The position numbers and the translations under genes are program-made. From Epiperipatus broadwayi (taxonomy: Eukaryota > Onychophora > Udeonychophora > Euonychophora > Peripatidae), in the NCBI GenBank assembly GCA_028023455.1, contig JAQFVV010000182.1:2480001-2544000 (forward strand): a DNA stretch of 64,000 nt. Direction: 5' to 3'. Positions 1 to 12,806 of the stretch are shown one piece after another (within the stretch, counting starts at the first letter, position 1; each line of letters opens with the position of its first letter). The notes under the pieces were generated by a model, which saw nothing but the letters and a program-made list of their open reading frames with translations, was not told where the DNA came from and did not search any database.

Positions 1-300
1 TTAACTACAGACGTATATTTAGAATTATTTATTTACGTATTTAATAAAAGAAAACATTATTAATGTTATTAATCATATTTTAAATTCAAAGTCTCAACAG
101 CTAATTGGTAATATTATATATATAAAAATACATTGATTTATTAGGAGCATTTATTTATATGAAGGCGTAATCTAGCTACCTAGGGTTCTCGAGTGAGTAT
201 TTCTAAGGCGTGCTGTAAGGAATTTATACTTTGCACTGCAAGAGTCATCAGTAACGGCGGACATACATTTATTTAATAAAAATATTTATTTTACGACTAA
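1..300. other. AT-rich non-coding sequence
   Basis: No gene is seen. The stretch is AT-rich but becomes less so from about 160 towards the GC-richer island that follows. Confidence 0.5.
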
Positions 301-700
301 GGGCAAACATTTATTTGAGAGTATATGACGAAGAGAATGCCGAGGCGGAGTGATAGAGAGAATAATAAACTAAATAAAAGAACACGTGGTACGCTTTAGA
401 AGGGCGATGTAAAATGGCAGCGCTGAAACTGCAATGCCGTGAATAAGTTATAAGGGTTTCGGGTTGGTCTCTGCCGCGACCCGAAGAGGTAAGGTGTCAC
501 ATGAGCATAACCAGGGACAAGCGGTCCGTGTCGCAATTTGCCAGCTGGCTGCGTGACGGTCGTCAAGCCCTACGGGAACATTATCATGTCCGCTTGTGTA
601 GGACGACTGGGTTTAATTCAACCATAGGGAATCCGGAGTATTCACGGCGTGGAATGAGCCATCGGGGCTTCAAAACGTAACACGTATAATATCTAAAAGA
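300..700. other. GC-richer island of unknown origin
   Basis: Base composition approaches parity here, against roughly a quarter G+C around it. No frame stays open for a useful length and I recognise no protein. The sharp composition change suggests an inserted element, such as an LTR or the leader of a retroelement, or a regulatory CpG-containing segment. No terminal repeat pair was found, so its class is left open. Confidence 0.4.
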
Positions 701-904
701 TTGTGGTAATATTTAACTAGATTTCAAACTCGGCCCAATATTATCACCGTTGACTGAAAGAAAATTGGTGACTCTCAAAGAAATGAAATTTACATAATTA
801 TTCATTAACATTTAATAATAAAAAATATCTAAAAAGGGAATTATTACAGCGAGTATGCCAGCTATTACGGAGGAGTAGACCCTGCATTACAATAACTGAT
901 TCTT

Positions 905-979
905 TGAATGCGTGTCGATTTATATGAAATTTAAGTTATTTATAAAAGCAAATATTAATGATAATTCGACACGCATTCA
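905..979. repeat. Perfect 14-bp inverted repeat with 47-base loop
   Basis: Bases 905-918 (TGAATGCGTGTCGA) are exactly complementary to 966-979. The arms are GC-richer than the AT-rich loop. It could be a terminal inverted repeat remnant or a hairpin; nothing shows transcription. Confidence 0.7.
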
Positions 980-3900
980 CTGTTCAAGCGATTATGGATT
1001 TAGCTTTAAAACTAAGATAATTATGAGAAGGTAATATTTCAATGATAATTATAAATGAAATGTAGATTTAAGAAATACACACCTAAGAAGTGATAGAGGG
1101 AGGGTAAGCTAGATTATGCGAGAAATTTACAGATTACATGAATTCTCAAATTTTAGTTTCTCAAAATTACAGTTTTACATTTAGAAGTTATACAAATAAT
1201 AGGAGATGAGCTATAGCTTATTATTACTAGAGTACTCTATAATTTGGAATACACACACAGGTACCTGTTTTATAAGATGTTTTCGTCCATTGGTTTAATA
1301 GCAGATTGTTCGTAATTAGAAGTTTTCTTTCTTGTCCTGGGCATGTTGTTTTATTGATTTTTAACAGCAGCGGCTTTCTTGTTTATTTCAGGCAGCAGAT
1401 CATTTTGGTGTTTTTCGATGGGCAAGGTGAAGCTCGGCATATAGTGGGCCATCTCCCGGTAGAGAATAATTTCGGTGCTTACTCGGTCATACCTTGCAGT
1501 ATTAATTTATTTAAGATATTTTAGACGCTCCACTCGAGAGCAAAGCTAAAATTCAAGTCCAAGTCTCCAGCAAGTCTAAGATGGCCTCCTTTTTCTTATC
1601 TTGATCTTTTAATTTTTCTGTTGATATTTTTAGGTTTTATTTATCTTGCCCTCAGGATAATCAATGCTCTGCTGTTTTAATTAGAAAAGAAATTTGCTGT
1701 GCTATTGTTTGTTTTTCTTTACATTCGTTAATTACATTCTTTTGGAATTTTGCTATAATTAATTTATTATCTATCACTGACCGATGCTTTTAAATTTTCA
1801 AAGACAAAAGGGAATAAAATTATTTTAACTTTAATTAATTAATGCATCAGATTTTGTTAGAATTATTAGTTAACGAAATTTAAACTAAACAACAAATACG
1901 AACTTTCTAAAATTCAAAATAAATGATTATGATTACACAAAATTTATTTAACTACAAAGGAATCTAAATTATATTATTTGATCCGTATTTATTGCCTTTA
2001 ATTTGAGATCGAAATGTGTGCGTGTTTATGTTGAATTCTACATATATTTATACATTTTTAATATTGTTACACACACAATTCGATACCAAAAAGTTTAAAT
2101 TTGGGTGGGATAGCCCGGTCAGTGAGAGACGACAGAAAAAGGTGAAACTTGAGATTCGAATACGAATCTCACTGTTTCATTGGTAAATAGAAAGTGTGAA
2201 AGAAAATGACATAATTACTGCTAATGGATGGATACACATCCAATATTCCTGAATGACTCTGAAATTAGTATTTGAAATTTATATCAACATTAACATCTGA
2301 TGCCATTTCATTGTTCATGCTTATATATTTATATCTTTAGAATAAAGTAATATAGAGTGGATTATGTCAATACAATTATTAATAGTGAGATGAATGCTAT
2401 GTGAGACTTGGTACAAAACATATGTAAAAAAATTTTTTTTAGACATTCAGATATATATATATGTTATTTCTATCTAAAGCATTTTATCCAAATTTAATTC
2501 TATGATTAATTCATTATATCTCTATTTGCATTAAAATTGTCATGATATTTTGAATAAATAAATATTTGAATTGCTTTATTGCTTGAGAGTTTATAGGATG
2601 TTTGAGCAATCGTAAGATCCCACATTCCAGAGTCTGGTATTCTTATCATTGCATTAAACTACATAGGGAAAATATTTTGATTTTTGCAATTCATTATTTA
2701 AATAGCCCACTTCAGAGCAAATGTTTAGCCCCGTAGATATAAAAACAGTGGAGAAGGCTACCTATTTGTTACTATTTTTGTTTTACTTTCAAGAATAGCT
2801 AGAAATCCAATTACCATTAATTAGATGTCTAGTTGGATTACCATGGATTGACTATCTCTAAGAAAAATTCCTTTTTAGGTATTTGAAATCCAAAGTCACA
2901 CCATAATTTGTTTTATCTCATTTTATCATTAATATCAGTCTTTATGTTGTTAATTTTTGGTAGCAATACTTTAGACATTTTAATATCTATTTTTAAAATC
3001 TTTCTTTGTTTTCATCCTTTAGGTTTTTTATTTGAACATTTTCTATAGCTTTAAGTTTTTCTTATGAAAACAACATCTTCATCTGCATGACTTAAATAAC
3101 ATCCATTTATTTTTATTTTATTTACTTCTTACTTTAATTTACAAAAGCCTGTTTGGAAATATGGAGTCATTCTGTTGCACATGCTTATTAGAATTAATCT
3201 CCTTATCAGCATGTGCTCTAATCATTGTTATTGATTTTTGATAAATATTCTAAAAACTTTGACAATATTTTCTCTTGCTATTCCAAATCTTTTATTTTTT
3301 GAAGAAATGCTTATAGTCAAATGCCTTTATGTAATTTACACACATTCAATGTATTGGTTTGAATCCAAGGCTCTCTGTAGTTCAATTATAAAAACTAAAC
3401 TTTTAAACTGTCAGTATTGCATTCTTTCTTTTACCTATTACATCCTCAGCATTTTATTTGTAACTTCTGCCAATTTATTTGCTTTCTTTTGATATACAGT
3501 ATCTATAATGAGTTCCATTATTTTCAAATATTTTGTAAACTTGATAGATTTAATTACAATATTTTCAGGAAGTAGCATATATAGCTTTTTCATTTGAAGC
3601 TATTATTATTATATGGATTACTTTGGTTTCTTCTTTATTACTAAAATTCTTTATCAAATTCAACAACATGTATCTATATGGTGGTTATTCCTAGCTTTAA
3701 TGATGTATTTTTATTTCTATAACTTTGCTAATCTCAGAATGATCTTAAATTCTGTAGATTTTTTTTTCCTGAAGTTTTTTTTTTTTGACATTTCATATAT
3801 ATATCTTTCTCCTGAAACATGAAACAATCAATTTAATAGACAACTATATATTTAAATCATAAATTTATTTCCATCTAATCTATTTTCGTTCAAATTTGAA

Positions 3901-5320
3901 CCATGTCAAGACAAGATATATATATACTTTTTATACCATTTTACGGAATTCTATACATTTCTATCTGTTGTTGTTTAGTTTTAGATTTATTTATTTAGTA
4001 TTTAAACTTGGATATAGCAGATTTATCATAAAAACTAATAGTATATAATTTTGGTTTGCACACTTGTTGTAGCATGTGCTCCAACGTTAGATTCAGAGTT
4101 AAAAGAAAAAAAGCTTTTAAAAATCATTTGTTGCATAACATTTTTATATCATTACCATTGAAATATTAGATACATTAATGCTCATACTTATAGATACACA
4201 TTATTAGAAATCTATCATTGTGGTAAATTCAGGTGGCTTGAGCTATTGCACAGTATGTGGATTGACTGCCACAAAAATTTAAATACCCCCCTGTTGAAAA
4301 CAATAATATCCAGCAGACTATATCAGTGATATGCAATCTATTTCTAATCCCAACTTCTTTTAGAGAATTTCTATGAGACCTTAAAGAACTTTTTGACTAA
4401 TTAGTAAATATAATAACATAATTTAAGAAATAATTTTGTTCTTTTTCACTGGATGAAATTCGCCCAAGTGTAACTTGCTTGATTAAATTAATCTAAATAT
4501 TGTTAAATTTATTTTATAATGGGATGTAAACATATTTGTTTTACTATTGTTAATATTTCTTTATTATGATTATTGCAGGGTTAGTAGAAATTTTTTTTAT
4601 TTTTATTATGTATATATTTTTTGAGAATTTCCCTACCCCCATAAATTCTTCCTTGATCACAAGCCAAGGATTGCACACCATTGGGTTACATTATAGTTTG
4701 AAATCAGAATACAAAAGTTTATATCACAGAAGCACTACATGGATATATTACAGATTAGTATGCTTGAAGGTAAAAATAGTAAAGATTTGTTTCAATTATA
4801 TTTATAAGAAACTTGAATTCATTCTTTAGAAGCATTTTCTATTTCTGCTAAATTTCAACAGATATTAAATACATAAATTACTAAATTGGATTTTTGGTTG
4901 TCATATTTCTGGAACATGGAGTTCTTTAAATGTGTGTGTTAAGATTGTAAGGAAAATATCTTGAGTTTACTAAAAAGAAGAATCATGATGGTTCGGTGAT
5001 AAACCCTCTTATTAGATACTTGATTATAAGACAACATGGCCATTTCCTGCTTGATATTTATAAATTGAATATAAAATTTTATAAATATTTAGATTTGAAA
5101 TCAGAAGTTTTTAATAACTGGCAAGAAGATCTAAAAATGATTGGTGGATTAAAATTGCAAAGCAGGTAAACATTCACTGATTGAGATCACTTTAGATTTT
5201 TTTTTTTTTGACACATTGGAATTAAAATATGGACCTAAAAAATATAATTCTATTATTATTGATCATGGCATTTTTTTTCTTCCAAACAGATGGAAAAAAT
5301 TGATATAAGAATTAAGGTGA
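980..5320. other. AT-rich non-coding stretch
   Basis: I see no supportable gene. The short open frames at 1306-1524, 3238-3492, 3613-3822 and 4566-4829 have low-complexity Phe/Ile/Leu-rich translations, as expected of AT-rich DNA. Bases 1280-1560 are slightly GC-richer and could be a worn repeat. A short near-palindrome (9-bp arms) lies at 2150-2171. Homopolymer T and A runs and short TATA repeats are common. Confidence 0.5.
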
Positions 5321-6144
5321 TTACTTTTAATGATATCTACTCTTAGAGTTGGATAAAGATACTAAGCTTAATGCAGTTAATGTAGCTCTTTATAATCATA
5401 AAACTAAGACTGCTGCTATTGGAATTTTTTAGGAACATATGATTTATGAAGTTCTGCCACCTGATTTTAATGTTTTTTTTTTATTCTATTTTTTTAAAAA
5501 TATACACACAATACCATATTAATTATGGGGAATATTATTGCTGTCCACTATAGTAATAATATTTTCAAAGTATTTGTTGAATAGGTTGATTCCATTCATT
5601 GATGAATGTTTATCAGATTTTTAATATGATTTTAAAAAATTAGAAAACATTATTAGACATGGTTTTTGTAGCCTGGCAAATACAAGAAAAGTATCATAAA
5701 CAAAGGAGTTCTTTATATGTTGCACTTATTGTTTTAGTTAAGTCATTTAGCAGTATTAACTGAATAGGGTATCATCACATATTTGAAATTATTTTGGTTA
5801 TCTGCTTAAGTGTATTTGTTTTACATAAACTACAAGATGAATGAGAAGTATTATTATTACTGGTGGAAAGTTAGGCATTTGAAATGAAAATTGGTGTTAA
5901 TGAAACAAGAATATGTATTAACTCCAACTTTGTGTTTGGTTTTTATGACATTGGTCTTTGGAATTGTTTATAAATGACCTCATGAAGCAGACATCAAAAT
6001 GCTATGCAGATTCAATAGTGGAATTTGTAATTTGAATCAATTAAAAGCAAAAATAATTTTATTTTCTTGGCTTCTCAATTTATTGTATATTGATGATTGT
6101 CCTACCCTTGCCAATTCAAAAGTTAATCTAGATATTCTATAAAA

Positions 6145-7888
6145 CAGTGGTCTTCAACCTTTTCACACCTGCGGACCGGCAAAAATAAGGATAAGATGGA
6201 CCGGCAGAAGTTTACAGATAAATTTTCTTAAAGATGTAACCTGCTAAGCCTTAGATAAGCATAATTGTTATAACTGACCAAAACAGCACACTAGTTACTG
6301 TGTATTGTAATGGTGTTGCTTATCTTCACATGCTGAACACTTTCTCGAGTTGCGCAGTCATACTACTACAGAAAACAGTACAATAACAATTGTTCTTACT
6401 AATATGCTTGCATTTCGAGGTTTATTATTTCATTGTTAAAACATGCAAGAATAAAATGTTATTCACCTGAATGTTGGGAAATATCACAGCTAGTATAATT
6501 ACATAACAATGATTATGATAAATGTAATATCTGTATTTAATGTTCAATATACAAGATGAAGTTATATATATATATGGAGATTGTCTTTTGCTAGTAGTAA
6601 GGGCAAAATAGAAATCGCGTAATTAAAATCATCGTACAGCCAAAAAAAAGTTGCGTATTTTAAATCTGAAAAAATAAAACGAAACGTGTAAAAGTTTGAA
6701 CTTTTGATATTATTGTAATTTTTTTTTATGCTGGTGTGTTGAATGGATAAAAAAAATGTAATTAATAGGGAAAGTTTTTTTAAAAAATGGCAAAATAGAC
6801 ATTGCGTTATAGAAATAAAGCGAAAAAAATAAATAAATCGCTGTATAGTTGCCGTCTTTTAAAAAAAGACAACGAAAGTTGAAAAAGTCAAAAGTTTTGA
6901 TCTTATTTAAATTTTTTTTGGGGGGAGGCTAAAAAAAAAGTGACTATTTTTTTAAAAAAAAAAATCTGAAACTTGAAAAAGTCAAAAGTTTTGATCTTAC
7001 TTTATTTTGGGGTGGTGGGGGTATATTGAGAAATACTTTGTAAAAGTTAGAGACAGAACTTATTTTTTTGGTTTTTATTTTTTAAAAAAGGTAATAAAAA
7101 TTGATTTAAAAAATAAAAGTTAAAGCAAAAAAAAAAAAAAATCATATAGCCAAAAAAAAGCAGTAAATAAGAAATATTGGAAGAGAGAGTAGAAAAAATT
7201 TAAGAGATCAAAAAAAGTCACGTTATGTGATATGATGTACTGTAGCTTTTTAAATGAAGTCAAGAATACCAAGAGAAACCTGTTAGCTACTTAATTTTAC
7301 ATTTCCCAGTCTAAGTTTTCCCATATTCTGCTCCATCCTATTTTCACAACATAATCTTTGTCAACTCTATAGCCTTTATATCTAAATCCCCCTTATCTTT
7401 TTTCAAACCCAGCATAAAAACCAATAATCCATTTTCTGTATAATCACTTTTTTTATATTTATTTTTCCATAACTTCATTATATGTGATCTTTCTGTTTTC
7501 AAGCTTTTACATTCAATTAACAGATGCCTAATATTTTTTATTCCTTCCTTACATAATTTACCCATATATTTCCATTTTATTGTTTTAACAACAAGCACGA
7601 TTGACTATCAAAAGACAAACCGGAGTTTGTAAACTTTTTTACCCCCCCCCCCCATAAACATCTGCGATAAATAGAAAAACAAATTATTTTATGTATGATT
7701 GATTAGATTTTGTTTTTGTTCTGTTTCTTTTTTTTTTAGTCGGGTAAAAATGCGATGAAAAAATAAATAAAAATTGTTTATATTAATTAAAAGTTTAAAA
7801 GCTTTTTTATTTTGTTATTGCAAGCTTTCTCGCCACTCTAGCGTGGACTGGCAGAAAACTTCTATGGCCCGGTGGTTGAAGATTACTG
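6145..7888 (-). mobile_element. Non-autonomous hAT element, copy 1
   Basis: The left end reads CAGTGGTCTTCAACC and the right end GGTTGAAGATTACTG, so the termini are inverted repeats with the CAG-type ends of hAT transposons. Flanking 8-mers CTATAAAA (6137-6144) and CTATAGAT (7889-7896) match at 6 of 8 positions, fitting the 8-bp target duplication of this superfamily. The interior matches the element at 49622-50881 in opposite orientation. No transposase frame is present. The copy has been lengthened by a LINE tail at about 7205-7580. Confidence 0.8.
7205..7580 (-). mobile_element. 5'-truncated LINE 3' tail inserted in the hAT copy
   Basis: This segment matches the 3' end of the LINE at 55694-57570 (same strand). 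Its translation (minus, 7344-7598) contains GKLCKEGIKNIRHLLIECK, a CxxC-like/HxxxxC arrangement typical of C-terminal LINE zinc motifs. The matching hAT copy at 49.6 kb lacks it, which serves as an empty site. Exact junctions are good to about 10 bases. Confidence 0.7.
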
Positions 7889-8590
7889 CTATAGATTATA
7901 TAGGTAGGATTTCGAATATGATATATAAAGGTCATATAAAAATCTTCAACTGGTTAGATGGAATAATTATTAGCTTGAAGATCCAATTTAAATATCTTGA
8001 TATCATTTCAAATACAATGGTATACTTACCAAGTTAGAATTCAATACAGACTTCAGTGTGTTTTTTTTTAACATGTTAAAAAAAATAAAGTATTTCATTG
8101 CAATAACAAAGGTATTGTAATTGAGTTAATTGTAAAATGATTAAATTAGAAACATTTTAATCAATTTATTGTAGAGACAGTGAAACTTGGATCTTCTATT
8201 AACATAAAAATATTAAGAAAAGCTTCATTTAAGAATGATCTATAAATTTTGAAAATATGATGGCAAAATTATAAGACTAATCAATATATTTTTCAGTTTT
8301 CAGGATATGATACTGGAGGTTTTACTATTATAAAACTACATCTTTGTTGGATATATGAAAAGAATGAATGAGATAACAAATAGGCTTTCTAAAAAAATAT
8401 TTTATGATCTTGAGTATTGTTTTCATGGAGAACACATACTATTTATCTCAAAGACACCGAAGAAGTGCAATTTTTCTTAAGGTGTTAACATTTTCAGAGA
8501 TATTGCAGAAATTGAAAGACAGTATCATAAAATATCAGAGCAATGGACTAGCATGTTCTGTATACAGACATTTATGGGTTCCAGATTGAT

Positions 8591-8930
8591 TTGTGAAGGC
8601 ACTATAAACTCATACTTAGGTTTTATTATGAATTCCATTCGTTTTTGCCTTTGGAATGGCCATCTTCATTTATGAATGGCCTCAATTGTTGATTTAAAAT
8701 AATTAATTATCAAGACTATTGTGCAGGAGTTACGATTCTAATAATAAAAAAATTTCTAAGAAAGGGAGAGTGAATTTTAATAGGAAATATATACATTCAA
8801 AAAATAACTTAATAAATTAGGTGTTAATCAAAATTTTTCATAAAAAAATAACCCATTATAATAGTTTTCAATGGGAAAAGTATTTAACCACTAAAATATC
8901 AACTGATCACCATTTACCATGCTTTCCATA
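8591..8930. other. AT-rich non-coding sequence
   Basis: Nothing recognised; this may be the worn end of the preceding LINE. Confidence 0.4.
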
Positions 8931-8939
8931 CAAGCTGTT

Positions 8940-9230
8940 AAAACGGTAGCAAACTCTCACGAGTAGTGCAATCCTTAGTAATCATTGATGAAAACCACAA
9001 GTTAGAAAACAGTCTAATAAATATTGGATGAGTAGACACTAGATAGGGATTTTATTTATAAACCTTGCATCCATTGATTACTAAGGCTTGCACTTGAAGG
9101 CTCTACTGTATAAAGAGTTTGTGGGAAAAATATTTATTTTAGATTCAAATTTTATTACTAAGGCTTGCACTCGGTGGCTCTACTATATAGAGAGTTTGTG
9201 GGAAAAATATTTATTTTAGATTCAAAGTTT
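8940..9230 (+). repeat. Degenerate copy of SINE-like repeat with 77-bp tandem duplication
   Basis: Bases 9029-9120 match the 3' half of the insertion at 54443-54811 (shared words include ATATTGGATGAGTAG, TAGGGATTTTAT and CATCCATTGATTACT). The end is tandemly duplicated: 9077-9153 and 9154-9230 are near-identical, starting ATTACTAAGGCTTGCACT. The segment around 8950-8990 is roughly the inverted complement of 9065-9120, so the region can fold back. Confidence 0.65.
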
Positions 9231-12200
9231 ATCATAAATTTTGAAAATTTTATTACAAAATAAAATTAAAATTGAGTCACAGTTATAATAAATATTTAAT
9301 TCAGCATATTATCACTGAAAAACATTAACCCACATATGGATATATTGTAGTAAATATTAACACAGTAGTATTGCTATGCCTTTTATTATTTTTTAAATTG
9401 TAAACAGTTTATCAAATGTTATGGTAATCACAGTATTTAAAAAAACATTAAACTCATTAAATAATATATTTTAGGTAATTGTTAACATTTTCTAATTCAT
9501 TTCTGATACAAACCATTACTTATTTTTGTAAATCTAGTTGCCATAATTCATAAATTATTATATTTGCATCCTATTTTAATTAAGAACATATTAAATAAAA
9601 CTAAACAAATTAATACATATTTTAGTATAAATATATATATTGCCTAATTTAATTTTGGTATACTTTATTATATGATTAAATTTTTTTATATTAATCATTG
9701 CATTGCATTTTATGAGGAAGACCTTTCATTTTTAAATGACTATAACTGCAATCATTAAATTAAACTTTACTAAGTAAATTGTTTTCTAGCTAAAGTATTT
9801 TTGATAAACATTTAAAAATTTATTTTTGATGCAGTTAGTAATCATAGATTTAGAAATTACATAATGAATCACGTTTTCATATTGTTATTATTTTTGCTTT
9901 GACTAATTTTATCACATGAAAAAGATGTATTGCTTCAAATCTCATTTGCATTTTATTGTGATTACAAAATAATCATCTGCATTTTTAAAAAAAGTTAAAT
10001 TAATTTTTGATGCAGTTTATGATTCTAGATTTTGAAATTACATAATGAAATAAAATGTTTGCTTATTATTATTATTATTATTTTTTTGTAATGTCTTATT
10101 TTATTGTATGAGGGAAAAAAAATGTATTCATTCGAATGATAGCATTTAATGTCATTATGAAATGGTCACATTAAAAAAAAGTGCCATTTTTAAAAATCTC
10201 TACAGTGAATAGTATGCTTTTCATAATATTGAATATAAGTTTATGATGCCACTATAGTGAAACATCACATAAAGAGCAAATATATAAGATGGCAAGAGTT
10301 TATTAAAGAGTAAGCTATAACTATTATTATAAACCAAATGTAAAATGTGTCTAAAATATATAAATTGTTTTGTAAACAAAGCATCTAAAATATTGTCTTT
10401 TAAAAATTGTCCTATTTTTTTTTTTTTAATTTTACAATGTAGGATTTTTAAAATTTTGCATTTTCTGCAATGCAAGCCAACTCTAATAATTTTTTAATAT
10501 GTTGTGTTCATCTTATTATGAAATGATATTGTATAATAAATATTTTAAAAAACTGACTTGGGTAAAAATAGGATTATTCTAGGATTTGAAATATTTAATT
10601 AGTTATTCAGACAAAAATACATGATAATGTTATTTATAATGCAAACCTTTATCTTTCTTTATATTGTATGAATAACGGTATAGTTTTATATCGATAATTT
10701 TGGTTTTATATGTATGTAATTTTACAAATTACTTTCATTAAATATTCATTATATATAATTTGATTTTATAACTATTTGATGGAATTACAATATTTCAATT
10801 CTACAAATTTGGATCTTAGTAAATCACCGATAATAACAATACTGGACTAATGAGCTTAAGAGGAAAACTTATTTTATTTGAGAGATTGCATAAATTATTT
10901 TTTGCAGAAGTGTTTTTGCTTAGCTATTTAGTTATAAATCTTTAAACATAGTCTTATGTTTTGCAGTTAATATTTAGTTCTTTTTTTTTTCTTCAATTTA
11001 TGTAATCTTTGCTAATATGAAATTTTTTCATTATTTTAGCATCTTCATATAATCATTTGATTTCTTATTGCAAATACTTTACTTTTTTTTTTTTTTACTA
11101 AGTTAATCCAGAATTTCCATCTCATCTTTTGGCAGCAGAATTCTGGTAAACATATATATATCTTGTAACAGAAGAAAGAATAAAAAGTTCTAATAATTAT
11201 CAGTTTTATTCAATGAAAACAAATATACTATGTGGGGGTAAATATATGAATAGAAAACATATATATACCAGAATATGAGTAAATAAATCAAAATCATTTA
11301 TCCAGACTTATAAATATTCTAATTTATTGAGCAGCATGTAAATAATATCTTTCTAATGTATGTATGCCCTGCTGAATCCCTCTATCCATTATATAGAATC
11401 TAAGACTGGATCCTAATAGTTACATTAATAAAATTAATACAGCCATGATGAATTTTAGAGGAACCACCATAATAATTTTTACTTACAATTTTTTATCAAT
11501 CCTGAAATGAGATAAAAGAATGAATTAGTAAGCTAATTGAAATGTGAACTCTAAGTTAATAAAACAATCCTTTATTTATATAAATATATATAAGTATTGT
11601 ACCAACAAAAAAATTTGAATAACCCAATACATAAAGAAATAAATGACTAAATACCTGACAAGTATATAACTAAAAAAATCTATCACTACATTGCTTCATA
11701 GAAAAACTTTATTTAGGATCTTTCTTTAATGTTTTCTACTATTTTCAAAATAAATAAGATAATTAAACCTTCCAAATAATTTTGTGTAGATGAAAAATTA
11801 TCACTACTTAGGTTCAGGTTCACACATAAATTAGCTGTAAGACAATGACACATTTAAAATTGTACTTTCAACTAGTATTAAGTTGAATTGTGTATGTGTT
11901 CATTTATGAATCTGGGCAGAAATATTGAATGAATGTTCTAAACTGTTTATTCCTCCCATATGCTCTTTTTAAAACATTAATGTTCTAGAACAAAATATTG
12001 TCATTGATATTTTGTATTTTACTTCACATATAAGTCAAATTTTGATACACTTAAGATACTAACATGACAAGCACATTATAAATATATACATACGATATTG
12101 TTTTTGTGCAAGCTAAATTTAATAATGAAGCCATTAATTACTTCCATCTCCATTTTTATAATGACATGTTTAATATGAGGTTAAACTATATTTTTGATAA

Positions 12201-12675
12201 AAAGTTCATCTGCGAATTTCAACAAAATGAAGATTTAATGTAGAGATAATGACAAGATTTCATTGATTCTTTGGTAAATGCGTGTTCGTTATTTTGAATT
12301 AGGATATGCATTAATGAAACAATCTTTATAATTGAGCATTTACTACCGGTGATATTAATTCTAAAGTAGTCAAATAATATGTCTATCACTAACTCTTTCA
12401 TAGAATGTATGTGCACCAACAAAATGTATATGTTAATATCTTTAGAATTAGTTCTCCTTTTTTAAAATAATTACAGAGCATACTTGTGATTAAAATTATC
12501 AGAATATTTTCCCTTTTACATTGTTATGGTATTTTTTTTTCTTGTTGTCCTTCAATCTGATGTCCTTTATTCTTCAGGATCCATCATAATTAGCAAGTGG
12601 TATATCAATAATATCAGTTGATAACTTGAATTGCATTACCTTAATCCAGGTTTCCAATTGTCCATTGGCAATTGA
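9231..12675. other. AT-rich non-coding stretch with an ancient tandem duplication
   Basis: No gene seen. Two diverged units with a period of about 181 bp begin at 9818 and 9999; both contain TTTTTGATGCAGTT and GAAATTACATAATGAA. The open frames at 10221-10475 and 12219-12422 have low-complexity or unremarkable products. The rest is A/T-rich with homopolymer runs. Confidence 0.5.
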
Positions 12676-12806
12676 ATGTTTAGATCAGCGATGAGAAAGG
12701 TGCATGTTCAAAAGTCTTTTCCATTTCTTGGAAGTCTAGTTAATGAAGAAAATGGAGCTTTCACCCAATTTCTTGATGCTATTTTTAAAAGCCTGCCATG
12801 GTGTTT
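12676..12806 (+). CDS. Speculative first coding exon
   Basis: An ATG at 12676, directly preceded by an in-frame TGA, opens a frame of 43 codons plus two bases. It meets a textbook donor, GTAAGTATT, at 12807. The peptide is of balanced composition (it includes HVQKSFPFLGSLVNEE and FTQFLDAIFKSLPWC), unlike the low-complexity noise of most local frames. A second in-frame ATG lies at 12691. I do not recognise the protein. The exon ends in phase 2 whereas the exon at 23179 needs phase 1, so at least one unseen exon would have to lie between them if they belong together. It may equally be a chance open frame next to a chance donor. Confidence 0.3.

Larger units (their letters stand above)
5330..8590 (+). 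mobile_element. Decayed LINE reverse transcriptase, split by a hAT insertion
   Basis: Translating 5330-6144 on the + strand with frameshifts and stops recovers consecutive landmarks of a non-LTR reverse transcriptase. A linker reads ELDKDTKLNAVNVALY. It is followed by LLNRLIPFID, then WQIQEKYHKQRSSLYVA, the position where such enzymes have RQLQEKxxEQ plus the motif A aspartate region. Near 6030-6120 comes LNQLKAK and then LLYIDDCPTLA, the motif C position (usually YADD or FADD, here IDD). The reading is cut by a hAT element at 6145-7888 and resumes with FKYLDIISNTM (usual F-YLGS) and LLYGSETW-like codons near 8190. The motif order strongly supports a LINE. The clade is uncertain and the element is dead. 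Confidence 0.6.

Noticed and set aside
1306-1524. 72-codon + frame in a slightly GC-richer patch
   Set aside because: Hydrophobic product without a family; the complementary strand reads at least as protein-like but is interrupted, so neither is called.
2150-2171. Near-palindrome TGAGATTCG-AATA-CGAATCTCA
   Set aside because: Nine-base arms are too short to interpret alone; no terminal repeat, promoter or tRNA context.
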